A stretch of DNA of 64,000 nt from Closterium sp. NIES-65 (Eukaryota; Streptophyta; Zygnematophyceae; Desmidiales; Closteriaceae), in NCBI GenBank assembly GCA_948144175.1, contig CANXME010002472.1:57501-121500 (forward strand), written 5' to 3'. This document shows, piece by piece, positions 1-11,886 of this stretch. The notes beneath the pieces were generated by a model that was not told where the DNA came from, did no database searches, and saw only the letters and a program-made list of their open reading frames with translations. Every line of letters begins with the position of its first letter. The first letter of the stretch is position 1. A program made the position numbers and the translations under genes.

Positions 1-1
1 T

Positions 2-553
2 TTTTTAGGTTTTCTATTACAGTTCAAAATCAAAAACACATTTATTCGTATACATATATATACTGATCACTTAAAATGTTTATTTACTAGAAAATGCCTA
101 GTAATCTTCAATCCATTAGTATGGCTTATGCGAATATTAGCGACATATCGTTTTTGCACTTCTTTTGGGTATCCAATTAGTAAATCAGCATGGTCAACGT
201 GCTCTGACATTACGATTATAGATCGCTTTAAACGAATCAGAAATAGTCTGCTTAAGTATTATAGTGGATCTATTAATCAAAAAGACTTATCACGCATCAA
301 CCATATCTTACATTACTCATGTGCAAAGACGTTAGCGTGTAAACATAAGACTAATCTTAGAAAAATATGGAAAAAATATGGAAAACAACTTGTAAACCAT
401 TATCAAGGTGAAAAAACTAGAAAAGTACTTCTATCAGAGACAAATCTTATAAGTTATTCAAAAATGAATATAAGATGGTGGAATTCTTACTTGAAAAAAC
501 CTGACCCTATGAGTACTTTGTTAGAAAACATTTATCGTTTACAAAAAAAATAG
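2..553 (+). CDS. matK: Maturase K, 3' part (5' end outside window)
   Basis: Group II intron maturase encoded inside the trnK-UUU intron; it helps splice plastid group II introns. The reading frame is open from position 2 to a TAG at 551-553, so only the C-terminal part (domain X) is present. The conserved C-terminal pattern is visible: FGYPISKSAW, then IIDRFKRI, YYSGS and SCAKTLACKHK. The Met at 128 is internal, because the open frame and sensible sequence run on upstream to the window edge. It lies 158 bases upstream of the trnK 3' exon, the normal position. Family assignment is by recalled motifs and context. Confidence 0.93.
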   Translation, partial: FLGFLLQFKIKNTFIRIHIYTDHLKCLFTRKCLVIFNPLVWLMRILATYRFCTSFGYPISKSAWSTCSDITIIDRFKRIRNSLLKYYSGSINQKDLSRINHILHYSCAKTLACKHKTNLRKIWKKYGKQLVNHYQGEKTRKVLLSETNLISYSKMNIRWWNSYLKKPDPMSTLLENIYRLQKK

Positions 554-711
554 AAACATAAATTATAAAGTTAATCAACAGAAAAATCTTACTCCTATAT
601 CTTTTCTTGAAGAACTACACAAAGAGAGCCGTGTGCAATGAAAGTTGCAAGCACGGTTTGGGAAGAGGTTGTTTTAGAGAATAATAATCTCAAAGATTAA
701 CCGACTTTCAT
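554..711 (+). other. trnK-UUU group II intron, 3' end with domain V
   Basis: Stretch between the matK stop and the trnK 3' exon. A domain V hairpin is visible at about 626-659: GAGCCGTGTGC pairs with GCACGGTTT around a GAAA-like bulge. Domain VI follows. The rest of the intron, including the 5' exon, is outside the window. Confidence 0.85.
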
Positions 712-746
712 CCGACTAGTTCCGGGTTCGAGTCCCGGGCAACCCA
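712..746 (+). tRNA. trnK-UUU: tRNA-Lys(UUU), 3' exon
   Basis: A 35-base second exon running CCGACTAGTTCCGGG to GGGCAACCCA. It contains the T arm (CCGGG TTCGAGT CCCGG) and the 3' half of the acceptor stem. The length equals that of land-plant trnK second exons. The 5' exon is outside the window, upstream of matK. Confidence 0.93.
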
Positions 747-764
747 TCTTCTAAAATCCTATGA

Positions 765-842
765 ATTATTCTCATTGTAAAAACATAGTTATCTTAAAGT
801 TATCAAAAAATCAGATAACTATGTTTTTACAATGAGAATAAT
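765..842. terminator. Long hairpin after trnK
   Basis: Perfect 30-bp stem (765-794 with 813-842) around an 18-base loop. It sits just after trnK and upstream of the trnF promoter. It is likely a 3' end processing or stabilising structure, as is usual for plastid transcripts; no other function is visible. Confidence 0.7.
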
Positions 843-929
843 TTGCATTTTTTGATAACTTTTGATAGACAATTTAATTTTTGTAGATAGTGACTGCATA
901 TCTTATACAATTAACTCTTTGAGTATAAC

Positions 930-959
930 TTGACAGTATCAGGAGATGTGATGTATAAT
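930..959 (+). promoter_or_regulatory. PEP (sigma70-type) promoter of trnF
   Basis: TTGACA at 930-935, an 18-base spacer and TATAAT at 954-959, both consensus. The -10 box ends 8 bases before the tRNA, which fits initiation at or just before its 5' end. Confidence 0.75.
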
Positions 960-967
960 TTATTATA

Positions 968-1040
968 GCCAGGATAGCTCAGTCGGTAGAGCAGTGGACT
1001 GAAAATCCTCGTGTCACCAGTTCAATCCTGGTTCCTGGCA
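968..1040 (+). tRNA. trnF-GAA: tRNA-Phe(GAA)
   Basis: A 73-base cloverleaf starting GCCAGGATAGCTCAG. The anticodon loop CTGAAAA reads GAA, and the T arm CCAGTTCAATCCTGG closes before the CCTGGCA 3' end. Intronless. It is followed by a hairpin shared with the convergent ndh genes. Confidence 0.97.
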
Positions 1041-1113
1041 TATTCTTCTTCTTTATTCATAGAATGAATAAATATTATTCTTATAAATTCTTTTTATATA
1101 TTCGAGTTCATAA

Positions 1114-1161
1114 CACAATAAATCCCCAAAAATATTTCAATATTTTTGGGGATTTATTGTG
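1114..1161. terminator. Hairpin between trnF and ndhJ
   Basis: Near-perfect 22-bp stem (CACAATAAATCCCC with GGGGATTTATTGTG and an A/T-rich upper part) around a 4-base loop. It lies between convergent trnF (+) and ndhJ (-), so it can serve as the 3' end of both transcripts. Confidence 0.7.
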
Positions 1162-1187
1162 TCTAATATTAAAAAAATATATTTTTT

Positions 1188-1697
1188 TTAATATGCATCT
1201 TGAAGCTCATAAAAATCAGGAGTAATATAATCTTTACGAAGTGGCCAACCTAGCCAACTATCTGGCATCAATATTCTTTTTAAATGAGGATGACTATCAT
1301 ATACAATTCCTAACATATCGTAAGATTCTCTTTCTTGGAAATCGGCACTTTTCCAAATCCAAAATGCAGATGGAACCCTAGGATTTTCTCTAGAAACAAA
1401 TAATTTAATACAAACTTCTTCCGGCTGATCTGCACAATCTTGCACTTTAGTTAAATAATACACACTTGCCAATGGGCCTCCTGGGGCAACATCATAAGCA
1501 CATTGTAAACGCAAATAATTAAACCCATAGACATATAATGCAACTGCAACCGAAGGCCAATCCTCAGGTCTAACTTCTACCATTTCTACTCCCTGATAAT
1601 CAAACCCAAGAGGTCTATGAGCGAGTCCATGAGTAGCTAGCCAAGCAGATAATCGACCTTGCATTTGAGAAGCATTCTTTAAATAAGAATCCGCCAT
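1188..1697 (-). CDS. ndhJ: NADH dehydrogenase-like complex subunit J
   Basis: Peripheral-arm subunit of the thylakoid NDH (photosynthetic complex I) that returns electrons from ferredoxin to plastoquinone in cyclic flow. At 169 residues it is slightly longer than the roughly 158 of land plants. The family signature [10 protein letters not shown] is at about 122-131 and GWPLRKDY at 150-157 near the C-terminus. It is the last gene of an ndhC-ndhK-ndhJ cluster on the minus strand, 60 bases after ndhK. The start ATG is the only one giving a normal N-terminus. A terminator-like hairpin follows at 1114-1161. Confidence 0.97.
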   Translation of the reverse strand: MADSYLKNASQMQGRLSAWLATHGLAHRPLGFDYQGVEMVEVRPEDWPSVAVALYVYGFNYLRLQCAYDVAPGGPLASVYYLTKVQDCADQPEEVCIKLFVSRENPRVPSAFWIWKSADFQERESYDMLGIVYDSHPHLKRILMPDSWLGWPLRKDYITPDFYELQDAY

Positions 1698-1757
1698 ATT
1701 ACCTTTCCTGTTATTTCAAAAATATAAATTATTTCATTTTCTTGATATTGTTTTTTC

Positions 1758-2519
1758 TTACCTATCTACCAGTTGATTAGAAGAAGTTTCAAAAGAACTT
1801 TCTAAGATACGTTCTAAAGGAAGTTCTAAAGAAGTATCAATTTCATTCCCAGGAGTACGACGAAGGGTCTTTTGATCATAATTACCAGTATGAATTGCAG
1901 GAACTGGTTCTAATTTATGCAATAAACTAAAACAGCGTTGACTTTGTTTAAAAGTAGCTTTCTCATGTGCAGTTTCCTGTCCCACTTTTTTACGCAATTT
2001 AGTTACAGCATCAAAAATAGCTTCTGGTTTGGGTGGACAACCAGGTAAATAGACATCCACTGGAATTAATTTATCTACTCCTCTGACAGTACTATAAGAA
2101 TCGGTACTAAACATTCCACCCGTAATAGTACAAGCTCCCATAGCAATAACATATTTAGGTTCAGGCATTTGTTCATACAACCGTACTAAAGAAGGTGCCA
2201 TTTTCATTGTAACAGTACCTGCTGTAATTATTAAATCTGATTGGCGCGGACTTGATCTAGGAACTAAACCATACCTATCAAAATCAAAACGTGAACCAAG
2301 TAAAGAAGCAAATTCAATAAAACAACAACTTGTTCCATAAAGCAAAGGCCACAAACTGGATAATCTAATCCAATTAGAAAAATCATGAAAAGTCGTAAGA
2401 ATTACAGAATCAGATATATCTTCTCCATTAGATGAGAACCCCATTGGATTCGTAACGAAATTATCTGTGGAATCTTCAGCAGAGTTAAAATAATTAATAT
2501 TTTTGGAATTTATGACCAT
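1758..2519 (-). CDS. ndhK: NADH dehydrogenase-like complex subunit K
   Basis: Iron-sulfur subunit of the NDH complex, homologous to bacterial NuoB, carrying the N2 [4Fe-4S] cluster. All four expected ligands are present: Cys65 and Cys66 (SCCFIEFA), Cys130 (MGACTITGG) and Cys161 ([10 protein letters not shown]). The 253 residues include a non-conserved N-terminal extension. Met1 overlaps the end of ndhC by 10 bases, the usual plastid arrangement, and Met26 is an alternative start. The conserved core begins near residue 40. Translational coupling to ndhC is likely. Confidence 0.96.
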   Translation of the reverse strand: MVINSKNINYFNSAEDSTDNFVTNPMGFSSNGEDISDSVILTTFHDFSNWIRLSSLWPLLYGTSCCFIEFASLLGSRFDFDRYGLVPRSSPRQSDLIITAGTVTMKMAPSLVRLYEQMPEPKYVIAMGACTITGGMFSTDSYSTVRGVDKLIPVDVYLPGCPPKPEAIFDAVTKLRKKVGQETAHEKATFKQSQRCFSLLHKLEPVPAIHTGNYDQKTLRRTPGNEIDTSLELPLERILESSFETSSNQLVDR

Positions 2520-2875
2520 TCTAGTGCTCCTTTACGCCATGCATAAATTAACCCAACGATTAGAATTACAACAAAAACTAAAACTTCCACAAAAGCTAAA
2601 ACTCCTAAATCATCAAAACTCATAGCCCATGGATACAAAAAAACTGTTTCAACATCAAAAACCACAAAAACTAAAGCAAACATATAATAGCGAATCTGAA
2701 ATTGTATCCAAGATTCACCCATTGGTTCTATACCAGATTCATATGTAGTACGTTTTTCCGGAGTTTTAGTAGTAGAAGGTGCTATAAGGCCAGATAGCGT
2801 AATCGCCAAAACAGGAATTAAGCTAGCTATTAGCAAGAAAACCCAAAAGTATTCATATTTTGGTATTGTAGACAT
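2510..2875 (-). CDS. ndhC: NADH dehydrogenase-like complex subunit C
   Basis: Small membrane subunit (NuoA type) of the thylakoid NDH complex; 121 residues, about the family's usual 120. Three hydrophobic helices are visible: about residues 9-31, 64-84 and 90-110. The conserved loop YESGIEPMG sits between the first two and [12 protein letters not shown] follows the second. It is the first gene of the ndhC-K-J cluster and overlaps ndhK. Its 5' leader (2876-3142) is AT-rich; I see no clear consensus promoter there. Confidence 0.96.
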   Translation of the reverse strand: MSTIPKYEYFWVFLLIASLIPVLAITLSGLIAPSTTKTPEKRTTYESGIEPMGESWIQFQIRYYMFALVFVVFDVETVFLYPWAMSFDDLGVLAFVEVLVFVVILIVGLIYAWRKGALEWS

Positions 2876-3142
2876 AGTAAATTTTGAAAGTATAAAGAGT
2901 AAATTTTGTTCTAAAAAAATCTTATTTTATTTATTTCTCAAGAAAATAGAAGTAAAAGAATTATGAGAAATATACCGTATACTTCAATTTTCTGTGAAGT
3001 TAATAAGATTTACAAATTTATTATACAACCAATCTAGTGTAGATAACTATCTAATTAAACAGAATTTTATGATAACAATTACGTTTTTTATTTAAAAAAG
3101 TAAAAAGAGGTACTATTGAAAAACCTCGAATAAATATCACTT

Positions 3143-3213
3143 GGGGCTATACGGATTTGAACCGTAGACATTCTCGGTGTAAACGAGGTGCTCTACCGCT
3201 GAGCTATAGCCCC
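3143..3213 (-). tRNA. trnV-UAC: tRNA-Val(UAC), intronless
   Basis: A 71-base continuous cloverleaf on the minus strand, starting GGGGCTATAGCTCAGCGG. The anticodon stem is CTCG/CGAG around loop TTTACAC, giving anticodon TAC, and the acceptor closes as TAGCCCC. Land-plant trnV-UAC has a group II intron at this gene; none is present here. It has its own promoter upstream. Confidence 0.95.
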
Positions 3214-3220
3214 AAGATAT

Positions 3221-3250
3221 ATTATACATCGAGGATAATATTGTTGTCAA
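3221..3250 (-). promoter_or_regulatory. PEP promoter of trnV
   Basis: On the minus strand: TTGACA (3245-3250), an 18-base spacer and TATAAT (3221-3226), ending 7 bases before the tRNA. Both boxes match consensus. Confidence 0.75.
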
Positions 3251-3269
3251 TACATAAAAAATATATCTC

Positions 3270-3298
3270 TTGACCAAGAGGCTGTCGAAAGGTAAAAT
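3270..3298 (+). promoter_or_regulatory. Probable promoter of trnM
   Basis: TTGACC (3270-3275), a 17-base spacer and TAAAAT (3293-3298), ending 10 bases before trnM. It is divergent from the trnV promoter. Confidence 0.5.
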
Positions 3299-3308
3299 AC
3301 ATACTGAT

Positions 3309-3335
3309 GCCTACTTAACTCAGCGGTTAGAGTAT

Positions 3336-3366
<31 letters not shown>

Positions 3367-3381
3367 TTCCAATAGTAGGCA
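3309..3381 (+). tRNA. trnM-CAU: Elongator tRNA-Met(CAU)
   Basis: A 73-base cloverleaf from GCCTACTTAACTCAG to AGTAGGCA. The anticodon loop TTCATAC gives CAU. The sequence resembles plastid elongator trnM rather than initiator trnfM or trnI-CAU; the first acceptor pair is Watson-Crick, which an initiator would lack. It lies next to atpE, as in other streptophyte plastids. Confidence 0.93.
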
Positions 3382-3403
3382 AACTTTCTTTCTTTTTTTT
3401 ATT

Positions 3404-3495
3404 ATTCACCAAGGTATTACTCAATGGCTACGGCAATTATTTAACTATTTATATTGGAATAATTGCCGTAGCCACAGAGTAATACCTTGGTGAAT
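3404..3495. terminator. Large hairpin between trnM and atpE
   Basis: Two 38-base arms (3404-3441 and 3458-3495) are reverse complements with two mismatches. The structure lies between convergent trnM and atpB-atpE and probably forms the 3' end of both. A further partial copy of the outer arm (ATTCACC, then AGGTATTACTCAAT) follows at about 3502-3523 in the same orientation as the first arm. Confidence 0.65.
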
Positions 3496-3542
3496 TTGTC
3501 AATTCACCCAGGTATTACTCAATCAAAATTTCACACAGAGAA

Positions 3543-3959
3543 TTAATTATAAGCTGAAGCAGGATTTGCATTAACAGCTTCTAATCTTGCCTTTGCTCTT
3601 TGAAAAGCTAAATTAGCTTCGATCGTCTGTTTACGACCTGTTGCTTGATTTAAGTTTTCTTGAGTTAATTCAAAAGTTTTTTGAGCTTCTTCACGATCAA
3701 TATCACTAGCTTTTTCTGCTTCGTTAACCAAAATAGTCAATTGATTATTTTCAATCATAGCAAATCCGCCCATCAAAGCCATTGTTGACCATTGACTATT
3801 GGTGCGTATTTTCATAATGCCAATGTCTAATGCAGTTAACAAGGGAGCGTGATTTGGCAAAATACCAATTTGACCACTATTAGTTGATAAAATAATCTCT
3901 TGGGCTTCAGAATTCCAAACAATACGATTGGGGGCCATCACACGAAGATTTAATGTCAT
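3543..3959 (-). CDS. atpE: ATP synthase CF1 epsilon subunit
   Basis: Epsilon subunit of chloroplast ATP synthase; it links the gamma shaft to the c ring and inhibits ATP hydrolysis in the dark. It has 138 residues, within the usual 130-140. The N-terminal beta-sandwich is recognisable from [16 protein letters not shown] and [19 protein letters not shown]; the C-terminal part is a helical hairpin rich in E, A and Q. It follows atpB by 5 bases on the same strand, so the two are surely co-transcribed. In many land plants the two genes overlap; here they do not. Confidence 0.97.
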   Translation of the reverse strand: MTLNLRVMAPNRIVWNSEAQEIILSTNSGQIGILPNHAPLLTALDIGIMKIRTNSQWSTMALMGGFAMIENNQLTILVNEAEKASDIDREEAQKTFELTQENLNQATGRKQTIEANLAFQRAKARLEAVNANPASAYN

Positions 3960-3964
3960 AATTT

Positions 3965-7269
<3,305 letters not shown>

Positions 7270-7295
7270 TATTTTCTGTTTCACACAAAGTTGCT

Positions 7296-7367
7296 AACTG
7301 TGTAATAATCTTTAGGAAGTATAGAACTATAAATAGTTCTATACTTCCTAAAGATTATTACACAGTT
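7296..7367. terminator. rbcL 3' hairpin
   Basis: Perfect 35-bp stem (7296-7330 with 7333-7367) with only 2 bases between the arms, 26 bases after the rbcL stop. A 3' stem-loop protecting rbcL mRNA is well known in plastids; this one is unusually long and perfect. Confidence 0.8.
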
Positions 7368-7521
7368 GTATTATATAAGCATTTATAGTAATTTATACAA
7401 AAGATCACAAAAGCAGATCACAAAAGCTATTGAATTATCAATGTCTCTAAAAACAAAAACATATGGAATGAATTTATTGAGAAATCTATATAAGAATCAA
7501 GCAATATATGATGAGAAACAT

Positions 7522-7557
7522 AAAGAGTGTCCTTGAGAAACCTCAAGGACATTCTTT
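7522..7557. terminator. Hairpin between rbcL and ycf3
   Basis: AAAGAGTGTCCTTGAG pairs with CTCAAGGACATTCTTT (one G-T) around a short loop. It lies between the convergent genes and is a likely ycf3 or rbcL 3' end. Confidence 0.65.
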
Positions 7558-7694
7558 GTCTAATGTAACAAGAAACATCTTGTAGAAAAAAAACATATTT
7601 TTTTTACCATAAGATGTTTATAGTATAAAACTATTTATTATGATATATCTTTTTTTTCCATTAAAAATTTCTTTATTTGAAGAAAAGCAAAAAT

Positions 7695-9575
7695 CTAATC
7701 TTTTAAACGTCCAGTAATTTTAAGCCAATTCTGTGCTTCAATATAATTGTTAGGCGCTAAAGCAATAGCTTGTTTCCAATAATTAGCAGCTTGATCAAAC
7801 CAAGCTTCAGATGTTTCAGAATCACCTTGTTCAATGGCTTGTTCTCCTCGGGCAGGATAGGGACAAAAGTAGCCCCCCCTTGAGAACCGTACTTGAAAGT
7901 TTCCTAGTTCATACGGCTCAAATATGGAATTAGTTTTTTTCTAAGCAGAAAGTAACCAATAGAATCATACTTACACATATAATTTATTAGATGCTTATAT
8001 AAAAACATATAATATTACTTAGAATAACGTGTTTAAAACATAAGTTTTCTTTTAATAATAATTATTATTATCAAAATATCTAGCTTCCTACTCATCAATA
8101 TACACGATATAATTTTATTGATAAGTAACTACTCTATTTATATAAAAATTCTTTTTTATAGAAAAATATTCTATATATAAGATAAAGATTTCTCTTTAGG
8201 ATTTAGCTCTACGCCACTGCTTTGTAGAAAAGCTTTTTTATTACAGTAAAAAGAAAATAAGCAGAAAAAACATTTATATCGTTTCAGGTCCATTTTCGAT
8301 ATAAGATCTTTATGACGCTTAACTTACTAATTCATTTAGTTTATCCATAGAGACAACTAGTCTCCCATTTGAACTATTGGACTATAGAAAAAATAGGGTT
8401 TAGATAACAGCTCTTATACATCAAAAATGATATACATGTTATCCATTTTTTTTATAGTAAGAAAAAAGAGAAAATAATTCTCAAAGATTACAAATTAAGT
8501 AGTCGCACGTAATGACAGATCACAGCCATATTGTTCAAAGCTTGAGGTAAAGATGGATTTCTTTCAAGTGCTTGAAAATAATATTCTAAAGCTTTAGCAT
8601 GCTCTCCATTACTGGTATGAATTAAACCTATATTATACAATATATAACTACGGTCATAAGGATCAATTTCCAAACGCATAGCTTCATAATAATTTAACAA
8701 AGCTTCTGCATATTCACCTTCTGATTGAGCTGACATTCGTTACGATCGCCTATAAAAAAAGGCTCCGTTTCAAAACCGTACATGAGATCCACTTCTCATA
8801 CGGCTTCTCCTAGCTAGCTTACCATGCGAAGAATATGAGTTATTATTCTTCAGTAGATATGAGATATGATATCACTAGCAGGGGCTAGTGCTTGTACATA
8901 GACATCTCTAGCCATCCTTCTAAACAGAATTAGTTACGTATATAAATTCAATTTCAGTAACAATTTAATGTCTATTTGTTTGTTTTCAACACTTTGTTTT
9001 ATGATAACATGCCCTGACATTTTCCGATGGTTTTATGGATATCCAAAAAATAGATGAGATGGATCCTATTTTCCTAACCATATATGCTTATTGGTGAATA
9101 ATTAAATAATAAAGTCTATATATCAACTATTACGAAAATTTTTTCTTGTCAGTTTCTCTACGTAGCTTGTTACCAAATGTACATATCTATTATAGATGAC
9201 ATAATTTCAACATCAGATATTTATGCGTAGATAATATTTATTTACAGATAAATATGTAATGTAATCTAGAATAGAATTATCCTCTTTGCTTTATGTTAGA
9301 AAAGAATCCCCATAGAGGAATGTGTCAACTTATGGATACATAGCGGAGAGTCTTACACTTAGGTTTACTCTCACTCAGTAAGAATTCCACAATTTTTATT
9401 TATGAACTGTGTTTCAGTATACACTATAATATACTAAATAACAAATCGCACCATCTCGATAATAAGTAAAAGCTTCTTTTTCTCTTTGTGTAGTAGGAAT
9501 GATTCTCAATAATAAATCTGCTACAATTGTAAATGTTTTATCAATAAAATTGTCATTCCGTTGCGATCTTGGCAT
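7695..9575 (-). CDS. ycf3: Photosystem I assembly factor Ycf3, three exons
   Basis: TPR-repeat protein needed to assemble photosystem I in the thylakoid. Exons on the minus strand: 9452-9575 (124 bases), 8509-8738 (230) and 7695-7850 (156), giving 169 residues. The first two exon lengths match land plants. The protein starts [18 protein letters not shown] segments are visible: [18 protein letters not shown] and [17 protein letters not shown] in exon 2, and [14 protein letters not shown] in exon 3. The exon 1/2 junction splits a Gly codon (YYRD-G-MSAQ). The exon 2/3 join [11 protein letters not shown] is set by homology; the intron 3' end is not canonical there (see finding). Both introns carry group II signatures. 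Confidence 0.95.
7851..8508 (-). other. ycf3 intron 2 (group II)
   Basis: 658 bases. It starts GTGCGAC at the exon 2 boundary. A domain V hairpin GAGCCGTATGA...GTACGGTTC lies at 7884-7919, and a G-rich domain VI strand follows. The sequence CCCTAT, a typical group II 3' end, lies 6 bases inside the boundary that homology implies. Confidence 0.85.
8739..9451 (-). other. ycf3 intron 1 (group II)
   Basis: 713 bases, starting GTGCGAT and ending CGTAAC (AY). A domain V-like hairpin GAAGCCGTATGAGAAG...CATGTACGGTTTT lies near 8772-8809. No reading frame for a maturase. Confidence 0.85.
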
Positions 9576-10136
9576 TTTGATTTATATATAATAAATATTG
9601 ATAACTATGTTTCGTTAAAAAAGGGAATTTGATGAAAAATCTTTTAATATATTATAGACAAATATATTCAATTCAAAATTTTTCAAATCATATACATGAT
9701 GAAAAAATTTTTTATCAATTTATCTAATTGATAATATATTTTTCATTGATAAAAATATACAACGAAAAAGCATATTTATGAATTAAATAGATTCATAAAA
9801 GACAATATACAATATATATATATTGCCTACTAAAAAATTGTATCCAAAAATTCTAAATAATGAAGAGGACTACTAATATAATATCTCTTTTATGAGAAAA
9901 AAATCCAATAAAAAATCCTTGAAATTATTCTTCTTAATATAAATTGTATGAAAAACTATGCTCTATAACATATTTAATAAAAATATGTAAAATTATACTA
10001 TAGTAATGCATAGATAAAGAATAAGGATTGTAACTAATTCAATTCATAGACGAACATATTCTTTTCAAAATTTTTTTATAAAAATTTATAAGGGTTGCTA
10101 TGACAGAATTCCTAATATAGACTACCTTAACGACAA
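9576..10136. other. ycf3-trnS spacer, very AT-rich
   Basis: 561 bases (mirror 60917-61477), the divergent upstream region of ycf3 and trnS-GGA. It is rich in short A/T inverted repeats (for example AATTGATAA with TTATCAATT, and TATATATATA tracts near 9815). I see no gene and no clear consensus promoter. Confidence 0.5.
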
Positions 10137-10223
10137 GGAAAGATGGCCGAGTGGTCGAAGGCGTAGCACTGGAAATGCTATGTAGGCTTTTGTCTACCGA
10201 GGGTTCGAATCCCTCTCTTTCCG
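10137..10223 (+). tRNA. trnS-GGA: tRNA-Ser(GGA)
   Basis: An 87-base class II tRNA from GGAAAGATGGCCGAGTGG to CTCTCTTTCCG. The anticodon loop CTGGAAA gives GGA, and a long variable arm (TAGGCTTTTGTCTA) is present. It lies between ycf3 and rps4, the conserved streptophyte position. Confidence 0.97.
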
Positions 10224-10238
10224 CTTTCACTAGATATA

Positions 10239-10301
10239 ACATCTTTGTTCTTTTCAAAAAACACTTAACTTACTTATCTTCTTTGAAAAAAACAAAGATG
10301 T
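10239..10301. terminator. Hairpin between trnS-GGA and rps4
   Basis: 20-base arms (10239-10258 and 10282-10301) pair at 19 of 20 positions, between convergent trnS and rps4. Mirror copy at 60752-60814. Confidence 0.6.
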
Positions 10302-10361
10302 ATCTTTAAAAAAGATCTAGATAAATATATGGAACAGTCAGTAAGAGGTAGAGGAAATTAT

Positions 10362-10374
10362 AAAAAAAAAAAAA
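10362..10374. repeat. A13 homopolymer that differs between arms
   Basis: Thirteen A here; the mirror run at 60680-60691 is twelve T. This one-base difference is why mirrored coordinates sum to 71054 inside and 71053 outside. Confidence 0.9.
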
Positions 10375-10519
10375 TATTAAAACAGCATTTCATTGACAAC
10401 ATTGATGAAAAAAGAATGAATGGGATTCAATACTTTTTTCTTACATAGAGAAGAAATCTCATAAAACAGGGAATTTACAAATAAAAAAGAAAAAAAGGAA
10501 TAGGGTCAAGATATTAATA

Positions 10520-11128
10520 TTAAGCTTGACGTGAGTAATATTCTACTACTAAAAGTTCATTGACTTTTATTCCAACAGATTTGCGATTCACTAGTTGATT
10601 TACTGATGCTTTATAAGTTTTAGGATTAAAGCGTAAATGACTAGGTAATTTTGATTGTTTAAAATTACTTAAATTTTTTTCTACTAAAGCTCGAGATCTA
10701 ACTCGATCTGGAATGACGATTATATCTTGAGGTTTACAACGATAACTAGCTATATCGACTACACGATCATTAACCATTACATGTCCATGATTCACAAGTT
10801 GTCTAGCTGCAGGTATTGTTGGCGCCATACCTAAACGAAAGACAGTATTATCTAAACGCATTTCTAATAATTGTAAAAGAACTTGACCAGTTGATCCTTT
10901 CGCTCTTCGAGCAATACGAACGTATCTTAGTAATTGACGTTCTGTAATACCATAATGAAAACGTAACTTTTGTTTTTCTTCTAAACGAATACGATATTCA
11001 GATTTATCTTTACGTGCAGATTGGGTATTGGCACGTGTAGTATTAAGTACTGAATAAGAAGTTAAACCTGGCAATGGTGTTTCAAGACGACGTACAATTT
11101 TGACACGAGGTCCTCGATAACGAGACAT
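10520..11128 (-). CDS. rps4: 30S ribosomal protein S4
   Basis: Primary rRNA-binding protein of the small plastid ribosomal subunit; 202 residues, the normal plastid length. It starts [16 protein letters not shown]. The S4 RNA-binding domain is at about 90-150: [19 protein letters not shown] and [29 protein letters not shown] ribosome binding site precedes the ATG. It lies between trnS-GGA and trnT-UGU as in land plants. Its leader contains a period-7 tandem repeat. Confidence 0.98.
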   Translation of the reverse strand: MSRYRGPRVKIVRRLETPLPGLTSYSVLNTTRANTQSARKDKSEYRIRLEEKQKLRFHYGITERQLLRYVRIARRAKGSTGQVLLQLLEMRLDNTVFRLGMAPTIPAARQLVNHGHVMVNDRVVDIASYRCKPQDIIVIPDRVRSRALVEKNLSNFKQSKLPSHLRFNPKTYKASVNQLVNRKSVGIKVNELLVVEYYSRQA

Positions 11129-11447
11129 AATTTCTCCTTTTTTTTATAATAAATTTGACGAACATAAAACAAATAAGATTGTTTTGCTGAATGTAATCTT
11201 TGTTATTTGTTATTTGTTATTTGTTAAATCTATTTTCTTACTTTGAATCTATCATAAAAAAAAGTAAGAAAATTTTTGGTTTCTAGTCAATAGTACCATA
11301 TAATTTCATTTCAAAAAATATGATAATGTTTTGATTTCATCAAAAATATTTTCATTCATTAAATCAATATATAGACAAGAATTTTCTGAGAGATTTATAA
11401 TAATGATGAAAAAATAAAAAAAATAATGAAGACTGAACATTTTAGTT
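11129..11447. other. rps4 leader spacer with period-7 repeat
   Basis: 319 bases (mirror 59607-59925) between rps4 and trnT, both on the minus strand. About 11200-11226 holds three copies of TTGTTAT. The TATCATAAAAAAAAGTAAG region nearby is A/T-rich. No gene or clear promoter seen. Confidence 0.5.
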
Positions 11448-11520
11448 AGCCTGCTATCGGAGTCGAACCGATGACCATCGCATTACAAGTGCGACGCTCT
11501 GGCCTCTGAGCTAAGCAGGC
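11448..11520 (-). tRNA. trnT-UGU: tRNA-Thr(UGU)
   Basis: 73 bases on the minus strand, starting GCCTGCTTAGCTCAGAGG. The anticodon loop CTTGTAA gives TGT, the T arm is CGGTTCGACTCCG, and the acceptor closes as AGCAGGC with T as discriminator base. Upstream of rps4, conserved order. Confidence 0.97.
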
Positions 11521-11886
11521 TTTAGGAATAGAATATATATTAATATATGGTACAGTATTACCAGTTATTTGACAATTCATATATTTACGTAATGAACAAA
11601 CTAATTATACACAAAATAATAGAATTCGCAATTATCTGCTATGAAAACACAAATGACATTTCTTATATTCTCTTTAAGAACTTGAATGTGATGATTTGTA
11701 TCTACTAAGACAGATTTCAAGTTTTTTTCTAAATTGATAAAATCTAGTTCACTAGTAACTAAACAGCATTTTCCCCTAGGGAAATGGTAGAGGCAAATAG
11801 AAAAAATTTGATCACTTCTATATTTCTAAACATATCACTTGTAATTCGTATAAAAAACGTCATATAATAAGATGCGAAGAAACTAT
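11521..11886. other. trnT-trnL divergent spacer
   Basis: 366 bases (mirror 59168-59533). It contains the trnL promoter at 11839-11868. The rest is AT-rich with no gene seen. Confidence 0.5.
11839..11868 (+). promoter_or_regulatory. PEP promoter of trnL-UAA
   Basis: TTGTAA (11839-11844), an 18-base spacer and TATAAT (11863-11868), 18 bases before the tRNA. Mirror at 59186-59215. Confidence 0.6.

Larger units (their letters stand above)
7270..7694. other. rbcL-ycf3 convergent spacer
   Basis: 425 bases (mirror 63359-63783) with two strong hairpins (listed separately) and a weaker inverted repeat near 7573-7617 (ACATCTTGTAG with ATAAGATGTTT). These are probable 3' ends of the convergent rbcL and ycf3 transcripts. 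No gene seen. Confidence 0.6.

Noticed and set aside
10039-10257. 72-codon ORF over trnS-GGA (and similar frames over trnS-GCU and trnC)
   Set aside because: The residue pattern REGFEPS or similar is the antisense of the tRNA T arm, a common false protein annotation.
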